Under the pieces are notes generated by a model, which made no database searches, was not told the origin of the DNA, and worked only from the letters and a program-made list of their open reading frames with translations. 64,000 nucleotides of DNA from the NCBI GenBank assembly GCA_046329585.1, contig JAXLUI010000001.1, forward strand, positions 2,790,001-2,854,000, given 5' to 3'. Each line of letters opens with the position of its first letter. Position 1 is the stretch's first letter. Made by a program: the position numbers and the translations under genes. This stretch comes from DLKC01 sp002478885 (GTDB taxonomy: Bacteria; Bacteroidota; Bacteroidia; Chitinophagales; Chitinophagaceae). Below are positions 16,361-24,551 of the stretch, one piece after another.

Positions 16361-19300
16361 CTAAAACCAGCTTCCTGTAAATGAATCGTTTACTTTCTCG
16401 CGGGACAGTTTGTTGGCTCTTCTCTTTCTTGCTGCTCTGTGTTTAAGAGCGGTAACAAGCATTAAAGGTAAGAGCAAAATTGTAAATGGAGGAATGCCGA
16501 GGAAACTTATCCATTTGCCGCCGTACATTTTTTTCATTGGTCTCCTTAGCCTTTCTGCGATAATATACATCGAAGGCACCATTACGAGGGTCATAAAGAA
16601 AGCGAATGACAGACCGAAAATAATGGTCCACGAAAGTGGCTTCCAGAATACCGCGTTATCGCCTCCGAAATAAATGTGCGGGTTAAGGTCAGCAAAAAGG
16701 GTAATGAAATTGATGTTGAAACCAACTGCCAATGGCACGAGGGCGAGTATTGCAGCCATTGCTGTAAGTAATACGGGAATGATTCTTGTTTTTCCGGCCT
16801 GCACCACAGCCTCTCTTGTTTTTAAACCCCTGCCTCTCAACTCGTCTGCAAACTCGATTACCAATATGCCATTTTTTACTACAATACCTGCAAGCCCCAC
16901 GATGCCAAGTCCGGTCATTACACCCGAAACAGTCATACCTGTAAAAGTAAAGCCAAGCAGCACACCTATTATGCTGAATACAATTTCGGTGAGAATAATC
17001 ACTGATTTACTCACTGAATTAAACTGTACAACCAATGTGAACAAGATAAGCATGAGAGCTATCACCAACGCTTTTCCAAGAAATGCAATAGTTTCAGCCA
17101 TTTGCTCACCTTCTCCCGCCTGTCTTATGGTAACAGATTCCGGTTTGTTCTTAAAATTGTCGATGGCTGTTTTTATCTGTGTGTTCACCGCGGCTGGCGT
17201 GTAGCCACTAAGCACGTTCGATTTTAATGTAATTAGCCTTTTCTGGTCTTTTCTTTTTACCGACCCAAGCGTACTTGTATAATCAATTTTAACCAAAGAA
17301 CTTATCGGTATATTTTTTACAATGCCACCACTTGCAAAGTCGCGGAAAGTAATATTCATGTTTAGCAGCTCAACAAGATTTTTTCTTTGCACCTCATTAT
17401 TGCGCAGCTGAATTTTATATTCGTCTTCTCCATCTTTTATCTTAGAAACCTCTCTTCCAAATAATGCAGTTCTTATTTCCTGGCCAACCTGGGCAGTTGA
17501 CACGCCTTCGATCAATGCTCGTTCCCTGTCAACGGTTAATGAAATCTCAGGGTTGTTAAGATCAACATCCATTTTCAATTCTTCGACGCCCGGTATTTGG
17601 GCAGAGTCCAGGTAATTCTTCAATGATACGGCAGTTTTGATAAGATCATCGAAATCTTCACTGGTTGTTTCAATATTTATCGGTGGATCAGTTGGTGGAC
17701 CATTTTGTTCCTGGTCAACGCTTATTTCTGCCCCTGGAATACCTTTTAATTGCTGACGTATTGAATCAAGGTAAGGTGTAGTTGCAATGCCATTGCGCTT
17801 GCTAAACTCGACAAAAGAAACCTGTATGCGGCCAAGTTCAGAATGGTTACTCCTGTCGCCACTCATTGGGTCATTCGCTCCCACCGCCACGTTTGTGATC
17901 ACACTTTCTACAACGGGGTTCTTTTTGCCGTTGTCTATCCCAAGCACCTTTTCAACTTTATCTTCAAGTAGATGAGTAACAGAATCTGTGTATTCTACTG
18001 CGGTACCAACAGGCAGTTTCAGGTATACATAAATTTGGTTCGGATCTCCCTTTGGAAAAAATACCACGGGAACCCTTCCACTCGAAATAGCACCGGAAAA
18101 TATTACGAATGAGAATATGAGTAAGACGAAAGTTGCCAACAATAGCCATACGGGTCTCCAGCCTTTTAACGCCCAGCGCAGCAAGGTTTCATAGTGGCTC
18201 ATGATCCATGGCAATACACGGTTCTGAAAGCGGTGTATCACATCTTTCAAAATAAACCGGTTGAAGACCACAAGTACCACAAAAAAGAATAACAAGTTAC
18301 CCCAGAAAGTTTGCCCGAAGATGTCCAATATAAGGCCGAGTAACAATGTTATCCAGAAAACTGGCTTTTTGAAAATAGCCGTTGCCGGTGTCTGGTTGCC
18401 ATCCTCTTCATGATTCATGAAATCCACCGCGAAAACGGGATTCATTATAAATGCCACAATAAGTGATGCCGTTAAAGTAAATATGAGCATCGTAGGCAGA
18501 AACACCATAAACTTACCAATGATGCCGGGCCAGAAAAGTAGTGGGAAGAACGGCCATAAGGTTGTAAGTGTTCCTGCAAGTACGGGAACGAACACCTCTC
18601 CGGCCGCCATCATTGCGGATGTGGTTGAGTCGATTTTTCCTTTGCCCTGCGTAAATATCCTGTGTGTATTTTCGATCACCACTATCGCATCATCCACGAT
18701 AATACCCAAACCAAACAACAAAGCAAAAAGAACGATGAAGTTTAAGGTAACATCCGAACCTACTATAAGGTTAGCGCCGGGAAGAAATACGAATGCAACA
18801 AACATACTCAGTGGTACAGAGAGTGCCACAAAAAATGCATTCACAACCCCCATGAAGAACATGAGAATAATCAACACCAGTATAAAGCCGATTACTATCG
18901 AGTTTACAAGATCGTTAAACGAGGTTTGCGTCGCTATACTTTGGTCGCCCGTTATTACCACATCTAGACCAACAGGAGGAAACGACGATTTCTTCATGTC
19001 GCTCACGATCTGCTGCACATCTTCTGAAGTTTTGATAAGGTTTTCACCACCTCTTTTAATAATGCTCAGCGTGATCACATTTTTGCCGTTCAGGCGGGCA
19101 TAACTATCTTTTGTTTTTACTGTGTCCTTAATTGTAGCAATGTCTTTTAAATAAATAGGCCGGCCTGTAAAATTGCGCACGATAATCTTTTCAATATCAA
19201 ACGATGTCTTTAACTGGCCTTTCAACTGAAGGTTGCGTTGCATGCTGCCAACGTCAAGTAATCCTCCGGTAATATCCATATTTTCTCTTTGCACGGCATT

Positions 19301-19954
19301 CGCAACATCGTCGAAGGTTACGCCTGCGCTCTGCATGCGATAATTATCAATATTTATCTGGAATTCACGCTCCGGTGCACCAATGAGATCTACCCTGTTC
19401 AGTTCAGGAAGTTCTTCCAGCTTGTCTTTAAGATCGTCGGCATATTTTTTAAGGCGCATCAGGTCAAAATCGCCGCTCACATTTACATACATAATGGGCT
19501 GCTCCGAAATGCTAACCTCCATTACATTTGGTTCCTGCGTAAGATCGGTTGGAAGATCTGTTTTTGACTTATCAACCGCATCTTTCACCTTTTGCAAGGC
19601 CATGTCCGTTTTTACATCGGTTTCAAATTCTACAATAATGGCCGAAAAATCTTGTTGCGAAGTGCTGGTTACCTTTTTAATTTTTGCACCCGTAATGCCT
19701 TTAATCTGCTTTTCTATGGGTTTGGTAACAAGGTTCTCTATATCTTTTGGTGAGTTGCCCACATAAACGGTTTGCACATAAATGGTAGGTATAACAATAT
19801 CGGGAAATCGTTCTTTTGGAAGTGTAACAAACTGGAATATACCAGCCGCACTAACAAAGAGCATCAGCAGGTATATTGATGTTTTATTTTTTACGCTCCA
19901 GGATGTTGGCTTGAATTGCTTAAACATTCCTTTAATAGTTTCGGTTGCGCTCAT
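16361..19954 (-). CDS. RND-family efflux transporter permease (AcrB/CzcA-like)
   Basis: A 1197-residue inner-membrane proton-driven pump, somewhat longer than the usual 1030-1060. The first membrane segment (SIYLLMLFVSAAGIFQF) is followed by the RND motif PKERFPDIVIPTIYVQTVYVG and two periplasmic porter regions. TM4 carries the proton-relay Asp pair (GLGIIVDDAIVVIENTHR, about residues 415-432), and the second half repeats the TM block (GLAGIVVKNGILVIEFADE). It is the last gene of a minus-strand operon after the TetR, TolC and adaptor genes and would assemble with those two into a tripartite pump. The 247-bp gap to the adaptor gene is occupied by a repeat element. The substrate (drug, metal or lipid) cannot be read from sequence. 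Confidence 0.93.
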   Translation of the reverse strand: MSATETIKGMFKQFKPTSWSVKNKTSIYLLMLFVSAAGIFQFVTLPKERFPDIVIPTIYVQTVYVGNSPKDIENLVTKPIEKQIKGITGAKIKKVTSTSQQDFSAIIVEFETDVKTDMALQKVKDAVDKSKTDLPTDLTQEPNVMEVSISEQPIMYVNVSGDFDLMRLKKYADDLKDKLEELPELNRVDLIGAPEREFQINIDNYRMQSAGVTFDDVANAVQRENMDITGGLLDVGSMQRNLQLKGQLKTSFDIEKIIVRNFTGRPIYLKDIATIKDTVKTKDSYARLNGKNVITLSIIKRGGENLIKTSEDVQQIVSDMKKSSFPPVGLDVVITGDQSIATQTSFNDLVNSIVIGFILVLIILMFFMGVVNAFFVALSVPLSMFVAFVFLPGANLIVGSDVTLNFIVLFALLFGLGIIVDDAIVVIENTHRIFTQGKGKIDSTTSAMMAAGEVFVPVLAGTLTTLWPFFPLLFWPGIIGKFMVFLPTMLIFTLTASLIVAFIMNPVFAVDFMNHEEDGNQTPATAIFKKPVFWITLLLGLILDIFGQTFWGNLLFFFVVLVVFNRFILKDVIHRFQNRVLPWIMSHYETLLRWALKGWRPVWLLLATFVLLIFSFVIFSGAISSGRVPVVFFPKGDPNQIYVYLKLPVGTAVEYTDSVTHLLEDKVEKVLGIDNGKKNPVVESVITNVAVGANDPMSGDRSNHSELGRIQVSFVEFSKRNGIATTPYLDSIRQQLKGIPGAEISVDQEQNGPPTDPPINIETTSEDFDDLIKTAVSLKNYLDSAQIPGVEELKMDVDLNNPEISLTVDRERALIEGVSTAQVGQEIRTALFGREVSKIKDGEDEYKIQLRNNEVQRKNLVELLNMNITFRDFASGGIVKNIPISSLVKIDYTSTLGSVKRKDQKRLITLKSNVLSGYTPAAVNTQIKTAIDNFKNKPESVTIRQAGEGEQMAETIAFLGKALVIALMLILFTLVVQFNSVSKSVIILTEIVFSIIGVLLGFTFTGMTVSGVMTGLGIVGLAGIVVKNGILVIEFADELRGRGLKTREAVVQAGKTRIIPVLLTAMAAILALVPLAVGFNINFITLFADLNPHIYFGGDNAVFWKPLSWTIIFGLSFAFFMTLVMVPSMYIIAERLRRPMKKMYGGKWISFLGIPPFTILLLPLMLVTALKHRAARKRRANKLSREKVNDSFTGSWF

Positions 19955-19997
19955 ACAATTTCGATTAAGATTTATTTAGTGGTCTTTATCGCTTTGG

Positions 19998-20165
19998 TCA
20001 TCGCCTGTTGTGTCACTCACTTGTACTTTTGAACTTTGAGCAACAAGTAACACCAAGGGTGCAAATAAAATCAGTGGTAATAAACTGCTCGCTGCTTTAA
20101 ATGTTCATGCTTATTCTTATAGTACAAGAGTGCGACGCAACAGCGGCATAATGTCTTTATTTAAG
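19998..20165. repeat. Paired dispersed repeat element inside the efflux operon
   Basis: The flank TCATCGCCT and left arm GTTGTGTCACTCACTTGTAC (20007-20026), a 95-bp loop, the right arm GTACAAGAGTGCGACGCAAC (20122-20141) and the flank AGCGGCAT lie between the adaptor and permease genes. The left arm has the GTGTCAC core and the right arm the GCGTCGC core. Both genes are on the minus strand, so the element is probably transcribed with them. Confidence 0.9.
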
Positions 20166-20201
20166 CCTGGTCCACAAAAATTTATAATAAAATATCTGGC
20201 G

Positions 20202-21374
20202 TTAATTAGTGGCGGTTAGGGTAATATTCTGGCCGTCATATAAACCCTGGAAACCTTCGGTAATGACCTGGTCGCCTGATTGCAAACCAGCCTTTATCTC
20301 AAGTTTGTCGCCATACAATTCGCCAATTTGCACTTGTTTTTTGCGGGCAATATTTTTACCATTCTCGTTTACGGCAACCATCACAAATTTTCCTTTGTCG
20401 TCATTTTGTAAAGTGTTAACCGGTATGGTTATGGCATTGGCAGCTGTATAATCCTGGATCTTCACAAGAGCGATTTGGTTTGGCCTGATATCTTTATCTG
20501 ATGGCATTTTTGCTTCAACATAGAATGACCTGCTGTTAGGGTCGATGATTTTACCCGACAGCGAAATTTGAGAATTGAAAGTTTTGCCAACATCTGGCAG
20601 GCTAACGACCATGCTGCTGCCGGTTTTAACTTTATCTATATAATTTTCGGGAACTTGGGTGATTACTTTAAGGCGGCTGTTATTCACAATTTTTATTTGT
20701 GGCGATTGACCAACATAGCCTGTAAACAATTCCCCAACTCTAAGATTTACTTCGTCTGCAACGCCATCGACATCTGAATAAACATTGGTAGTGTTCCACT
20801 GTTCTTTTACTGTTGCCATTTGGTCTTTTATCTGGTCAACATTTTGTTTGGCCTGTATCAACTGCAGTTCAGTTCCTATCTGCTGATCCCAGAGATTTTG
20901 TTGTCTCCGTAAAAGATCCTCGGCATAAGTAAGCTGTGTTTGAAGCTGTTGAAGGTTCTTGAGATAAACTGCGTCGTCAAGTTTCAGAATTTTCTGACCT
21001 TTTTTTACAACATCACCTTTCTTAATAAATAACGATTTTACAAGTCCGCCCTGCCCATTGCGTGGGGCGATATAAGAGATGTCTTCTGCCTGTATGCTGC
21101 CTTGCAGGTCGATATAATGTGTAAAGTTTGCCGGAATAATTGCTGCAACAGCAACAAGTTTGCTTTTTTCAACTTTTGAAGATGGATCAAGCTTTTGAAT
21201 TTCTGATTCAAGCGAGGTTATATCATCGGCCAGTTTTTTTTGCTGGCTTTTCAAATCTTCAAGTTGGGCTTTTTTCTGTGCCAGCTGGTCGCTGTTGGCA
21301 TTGTCGTTTTTCGTAGAACAGGAGGCTAGCAGTAAAAGTGAACTTAGAAAGAAGGCGTTCATCATTTTTCGCAT
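20202..21374 (-). CDS. RND efflux periplasmic adaptor (membrane fusion protein)
   Basis: A 390-residue lipoprotein (lipobox LLLLASC, Cys about residue 19). A coiled-coil region rich in Gln/Lys/Leu follows directly (about residues 28-65), then a biotinyl-lipoyl-like half (GLVKSLFIKKGDVVKKGQKILKLDD, about residues 110-135), a second helical hairpin (LQTQLTYAEDLLRRQQNLWDQ), the returning lipoyl half (VDGVADEVNLRVGELFTGYVG) and C-terminal beta-barrel and membrane-proximal domains. It links the RND pump to the TolC channel. It starts 30 bp after the TolC-like gene stop in the same operon. Confidence 0.93.
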   Translation of the reverse strand: MRKMMNAFFLSSLLLLASCSTKNDNANSDQLAQKKAQLEDLKSQQKKLADDITSLESEIQKLDPSSKVEKSKLVAVAAIIPANFTHYIDLQGSIQAEDISYIAPRNGQGGLVKSLFIKKGDVVKKGQKILKLDDAVYLKNLQQLQTQLTYAEDLLRRQQNLWDQQIGTELQLIQAKQNVDQIKDQMATVKEQWNTTNVYSDVDGVADEVNLRVGELFTGYVGQSPQIKIVNNSRLKVITQVPENYIDKVKTGSSMVVSLPDVGKTFNSQISLSGKIIDPNSRSFYVEAKMPSDKDIRPNQIALVKIQDYTAANAITIPVNTLQNDDKGKFVMVAVNENGKNIARKKQVQIGELYGDKLEIKAGLQSGDQVITEGFQGLYDGQNITLTATN

Positions 21375-21404
21375 AAAAATTGTGTTTTTACTGAATAATA
21401 GTTT

Positions 21405-22814
21405 TTAGAGTTTGCCGATTGCTTTTACATAATCAACCTTAGCAATGATCGCGTTATATAAAGCGGTGATATAATTACTTTGAGCTACCCGTAAATCGGT
21501 TTGGGCATTAGTGATATCGGTATTAGAGCCGGTGCCTATTTCGTATTTCTTTTTGGCTTGGTTATAAACCTGCTCTGCCAACTGCATATTTTTCTTTTGG
21601 AAATCGAGTGTGGTAATGGCATTATTAAAATTGTTTTTGGCAACAGCGATTTCGTTGTCAATAGCAATCTTAAGGTTATCTATTTCGTTTTCCGTTTGTT
21701 TAAGTGTGAGCTGAGCTTTTTTGATATTCGCATCATTCGACATACCAAGGAAAATAGGCACGTTTATCCTGAGACCTACATACGAACTGGTGAACCAGTC
21801 TCCTTTTTGAAACAAGTTAAACTGGTCTCTGTTTGCGATTTTGCTGTACCCGGCATTGAGAGCCGCCGAAGGCAATGCAGAAAGTTTGTATCGCCTTACA
21901 TTATATTCATTTAGTTTTTTACCAAGCTGAAGATATTGATAGTCTTTGCGGTCCTGTATCTGGTAGTCCTGCTGGCTTAGTAAATCTTTTTTTATCTGGT
22001 CTTCAGTGATCTTCTCTGTTAGTACAAGAGAATCATTTATTGGCATGCCAATCAACAATTTCAAGCCTAAGTAACCATTGGTAATGGTATTTTCAACCCT
22101 TAGCTTTTCTGTTTGCAGGTTGGCGAGCTGAACAGAAGCCCTATCTACATCTATTTTTTCTGCAAAACCGTTTTTATACAATTCTCCCGCGTCGTGCAGA
22201 AGCTTTTGAGTTCTCTCTATGTTTGCATCCAACTGGTCGATTTGTGTTTTGCTAACCACTAGCTGGTAGTAGACCTTGTAAATATTTGCTTTAATCGCTT
22301 CTTCTGTCAACTCAATATTCTTTTGTGAAAAACTCAGTGCTGTTTCTCTTGCCTGTAACCCTACAAACACTTGCCCATCGAAAAGAATTTGCGACAATGT
22401 TACTCCGGCGTTACCATTCCATTTAGTTCCGAAAGCGGCGTTAATAAAGCCAAAATCTGTCGGAGACTTTATGGCATTGCCATTGCCATCCTTTACTCCT
22501 TCTTTTTCAAGAACGCCATAAGTTCCGGCCGCAATAAAGTTTGGAAAACTCTGTACTGCAACATTGGGGTAATAGTTGGTACCAAGACTACCATTTATTT
22601 GTGGATAGGCTAATGCTGTGTATTGGCGATTGGTTTGTTCCTGTATTTGCATATCAACAATGGCATTCTTCACTTTATAATTGTTTTTTATGCCAAAATC
22701 AATGCACTGCTGTGCGGTAAATTCATAGATAGTGTCTTTTTGCTGATTGGTTTGTGCAAAAACAGTATTAGCCGTTAAAGCCAAAAGTGCCAGAATTCCT
22801 GTTTTTAGATTCAT
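21405..22814 (-). CDS. TolC-family outer membrane efflux channel
   Basis: A 469-residue outer-membrane protein with a signal peptide (LALLALTANTVFAQ, cleavage about residue 21) followed by two outer-membrane-efflux-protein repeats of long amphipathic helices (for example KKYEIGTGSNTDITNAQTDL and the matching LYKNGFAEKIDVDRASVQL in the first half). It provides the exit duct of the tripartite pump. Its ATG overlaps the TetR stop by four bases (ATGA), which indicates translational coupling and a shared transcript with the regulator. Confidence 0.93.
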   Translation of the reverse strand: MNLKTGILALLALTANTVFAQTNQQKDTIYEFTAQQCIDFGIKNNYKVKNAIVDMQIQEQTNRQYTALAYPQINGSLGTNYYPNVAVQSFPNFIAAGTYGVLEKEGVKDGNGNAIKSPTDFGFINAAFGTKWNGNAGVTLSQILFDGQVFVGLQARETALSFSQKNIELTEEAIKANIYKVYYQLVVSKTQIDQLDANIERTQKLLHDAGELYKNGFAEKIDVDRASVQLANLQTEKLRVENTITNGYLGLKLLIGMPINDSLVLTEKITEDQIKKDLLSQQDYQIQDRKDYQYLQLGKKLNEYNVRRYKLSALPSAALNAGYSKIANRDQFNLFQKGDWFTSSYVGLRINVPIFLGMSNDANIKKAQLTLKQTENEIDNLKIAIDNEIAVAKNNFNNAITTLDFQKKNMQLAEQVYNQAKKKYEIGTGSNTDITNAQTDLRVAQSNYITALYNAIIAKVDYVKAIGKL

Positions 22815-23431
22815 AAGACGATAGATTTTGAGGTTGCTTGTTGAATATATTTTTCAATTAGTTTTTTTCCCTTTACAGTTGCTATTGCATGCAGGTACAA
22901 ATGATAAATTTCTGTTGATACTTTCAGAAGGCTGTATTTGCCATAAGGGAAAAGATCCTGGTTAAAAGCAATAAAACTGCTTTCTAGGCGGAATTTGGCA
23001 GCTATGTCAATATCAATATCGGGTCTGTACAATTCTTCCTTAATTCCCCGTATCAGATTCTTTTTAATTACATCGAGCAGAAAAGTATTCTTATGTTTTT
23101 TAAAACGTTCAAACGTTTTGGGGTAAAATTTCTCGAGATCATATACGATCTGCGGGTTCATGGCATCCATTACGGAATTCATTTGCTCCATGTCCCTGAA
23201 CAATTCTTCTACCGCATTAGACGACTCAGACAGCTGTTTATTACAGATCATTTGCATAAATGTCATTTCATCTTGCATCACTTCTTCAACAAGACTGTCT
23301 TTGTCAGTAAAATACTGGTAAATGGTTTTTTTGCTAACCCCAAGTTGACCGGCGATTTCATCCATGGTAACAGATCTAAACCCGTAGCGCATGAACAACT
23401 CTCTGGCTTTTGCTTTTATTCTTTCCTTCAT
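22811..23431 (-). CDS. TetR/AcrR-family transcriptional regulator of the efflux operon
   Basis: A 206-residue protein with a TetR N-terminal DNA-binding domain at residues 1-55 (AKARELFMRYGFRSVTMDEI, then AGQLGVSKKTIYQYFTDKDS) and a helical ligand/dimer domain behind it. It is the first gene of the efflux operon and overlaps tolC by four bases, so it probably represses its own operon. An inverted repeat overlapping the presumed promoter, 30-59 bp upstream, is a good operator candidate. Confidence 0.92.
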   Translation of the reverse strand: MKERIKAKARELFMRYGFRSVTMDEIAGQLGVSKKTIYQYFTDKDSLVEEVMQDEMTFMQMICNKQLSESSNAVEELFRDMEQMNSVMDAMNPQIVYDLEKFYPKTFERFKKHKNTFLLDVIKKNLIRGIKEELYRPDIDIDIAAKFRLESSFIAFNQDLFPYGKYSLLKVSTEIYHLYLHAIATVKGKKLIEKYIQQATSKSIVL

Positions 23432-23452
23432 TTAGTATGAATTAAACACGCG

Positions 23453-23490
23453 CAAAACTATGGAAACTTTTTTATGAATATTGGTTTCCA
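23453..23490 (-). promoter_or_regulatory. Promoter -7 box and TetR operator candidate for the efflux operon
   Basis: On the minus strand, TAGTTTTG (23460-23453) matches the Bacteroidota -7 consensus TAnnTTTG. Immediately upstream is the inverted repeat TGGAAAC-N16-GTTTCCA (arms at 23461-23467 and 23484-23490), where a bound TetR dimer would block the promoter. A clear TTTG -33 box is not visible. Confidence 0.6.
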
Positions 23491-23582
23491 GAGTTTTTAT
23501 TTTACGAACGGCGATAAATGGTAGTTAATTTGCATCAGCAAACCACAAGCGATATTTACCAAACACAATACAAAACTTTATT

Positions 23583-24224
23583 ATGACGAGCTGGAAACAA
23601 CGCATGGCTGTTAACCTGCATTGGAAAAAATTATTTCAATATTTTTTCCAGGGATTGGTGATCATAGCGCCACTTGGTGTTACGATTTATGCGGTATTCT
23701 GGCTTTTTACCACGGTCGATAACATTCTGCCGAACATTATTCAATCTATTTTCCCTAACCTCTTAAGAGAAGACGGCACGGGTGAGCTGAAACGCATTCC
23801 TGGCATCGGCTTTCTTGTTGTTATTTTTATCGTAATGCTTGTTGGCCGTGTTTCGTCTTCTTTTGTAATGAGCAAACTGGTAGATCTGCTCGATGGTATG
23901 CTGGAACGAACACCAGGAATAAAATTCATTTATTCCTCAGTTAAAGATTTCCTGGAGGCATTTACAGGAAATAAAAGAAAATTCGATAGGCCGGTGCTGG
24001 TAAGTGTTGATGCAAACGAGGTATGGCGCATTGGCTTTATAACCCAGGAAGATGCAGGCGATTTCGAGCTAAAAGAACATGCCGTAGTTTATATTCCTTT
24101 GTCTTATGCACTGACTGGTGTAACCTATATAGTGCCTAAGCAGAAAATAAAATTGCTCAATAATATCGGATCGGGGGAAGCAATGAAGTTTGCTGTAAGT
24201 GGCGGGGTATCGAAAGTGGAATAA
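23583..24224 (+). CDS. DUF502-family inner-membrane protein
   Basis: A 213-residue protein with two hydrophobic segments near the N-terminus (YFFQGLVIIAPLGVTIYAVF at about residues 18-38 and GIGFLVVIFIVMLVGRV at about 72-88) and a soluble C-terminal half containing the conserved block ERTPGIKFIYSSVKDFLEAF. This layout and the wording P-L-G-V-T near the first segment are those of DUF502 proteins, whose molecular role is not established. It is a single gene divergent from the TetR gene and ends in its own terminator. Confidence 0.85.
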   Translation: MTSWKQRMAVNLHWKKLFQYFFQGLVIIAPLGVTIYAVFWLFTTVDNILPNIIQSIFPNLLREDGTGELKRIPGIGFLVVIFIVMLVGRVSSSFVMSKLVDLLDGMLERTPGIKFIYSSVKDFLEAFTGNKRKFDRPVLVSVDANEVWRIGFITQEDAGDFELKEHAVVYIPLSYALTGVTYIVPKQKIKLLNNIGSGEAMKFAVSGGVSKVE

Positions 24225-24248
24225 CTACTTCGGTTGCCAAAAAAAACA

Positions 24249-24281
24249 AAAAGCAGCACTTGTTAGCGGTGTGCTGCTTTT
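24249..24281 (+). terminator. Rho-independent terminator after the DUF502 gene
   Basis: AAAAGCAGCAC and GTGCTGCTTTT form a perfect 11-bp stem around an 11-base loop. The T tract is short but the stem is flanked by A and T runs, so it may act in both directions. Confidence 0.8.
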
Positions 24282-24404
24282 GTATCCAAAATCCCTTAAT
24301 CCCCAAATATTTTTAAAACATCAAATACTTGTATTTTTATTAGCAATAATGGTGCCTAAAAGAATTTTTTTTAAATTTTTTTGAGTTCAGCTGCGATTTT
24401 CTAA

Positions 24405-24541
24405 CCCGGCTTTTCTTGCGTCGCACACTTTTACATTATTATCGCTATTCAGACCCTGCCGAAACTATTGTTGCAGCAGAAGTGTGCGACGCAACAGGTG
24501 CTCCATTGTAGTACCGCAGTTTGGTCCTAAAATCAGCCGGG
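24405..24541. repeat. Paired dispersed repeat element (both arms GCGTCGC version)
   Basis: In order: outer box CCCGGC (24405-24410), left arm CTTGCGTCGCACACTTTTAC (24415-24434), 41-bp loop, right arm GCAGAAGTGTGCGACGCAAC (24476-24495) and outer box AGCCGGG (24535-24541). It lies in a convergent spacer and is the only close pair in which both arms carry the same core. Confidence 0.9.
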
Positions 24542-24551
24542 ACTAACCAGT

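Noticed and set aside
18417..19103. 228-codon plus-strand frame inside the RND permease
   Set aside because: Antisense shadow of a well-supported membrane protein gene with no recognisable domain.
23098..23118. CAAACGTTTT in the tetR gene as a fourth LacI-type operator
   Set aside because: It lies inside coding sequence, is not symmetric beyond the core, and is far from the sugar locus.
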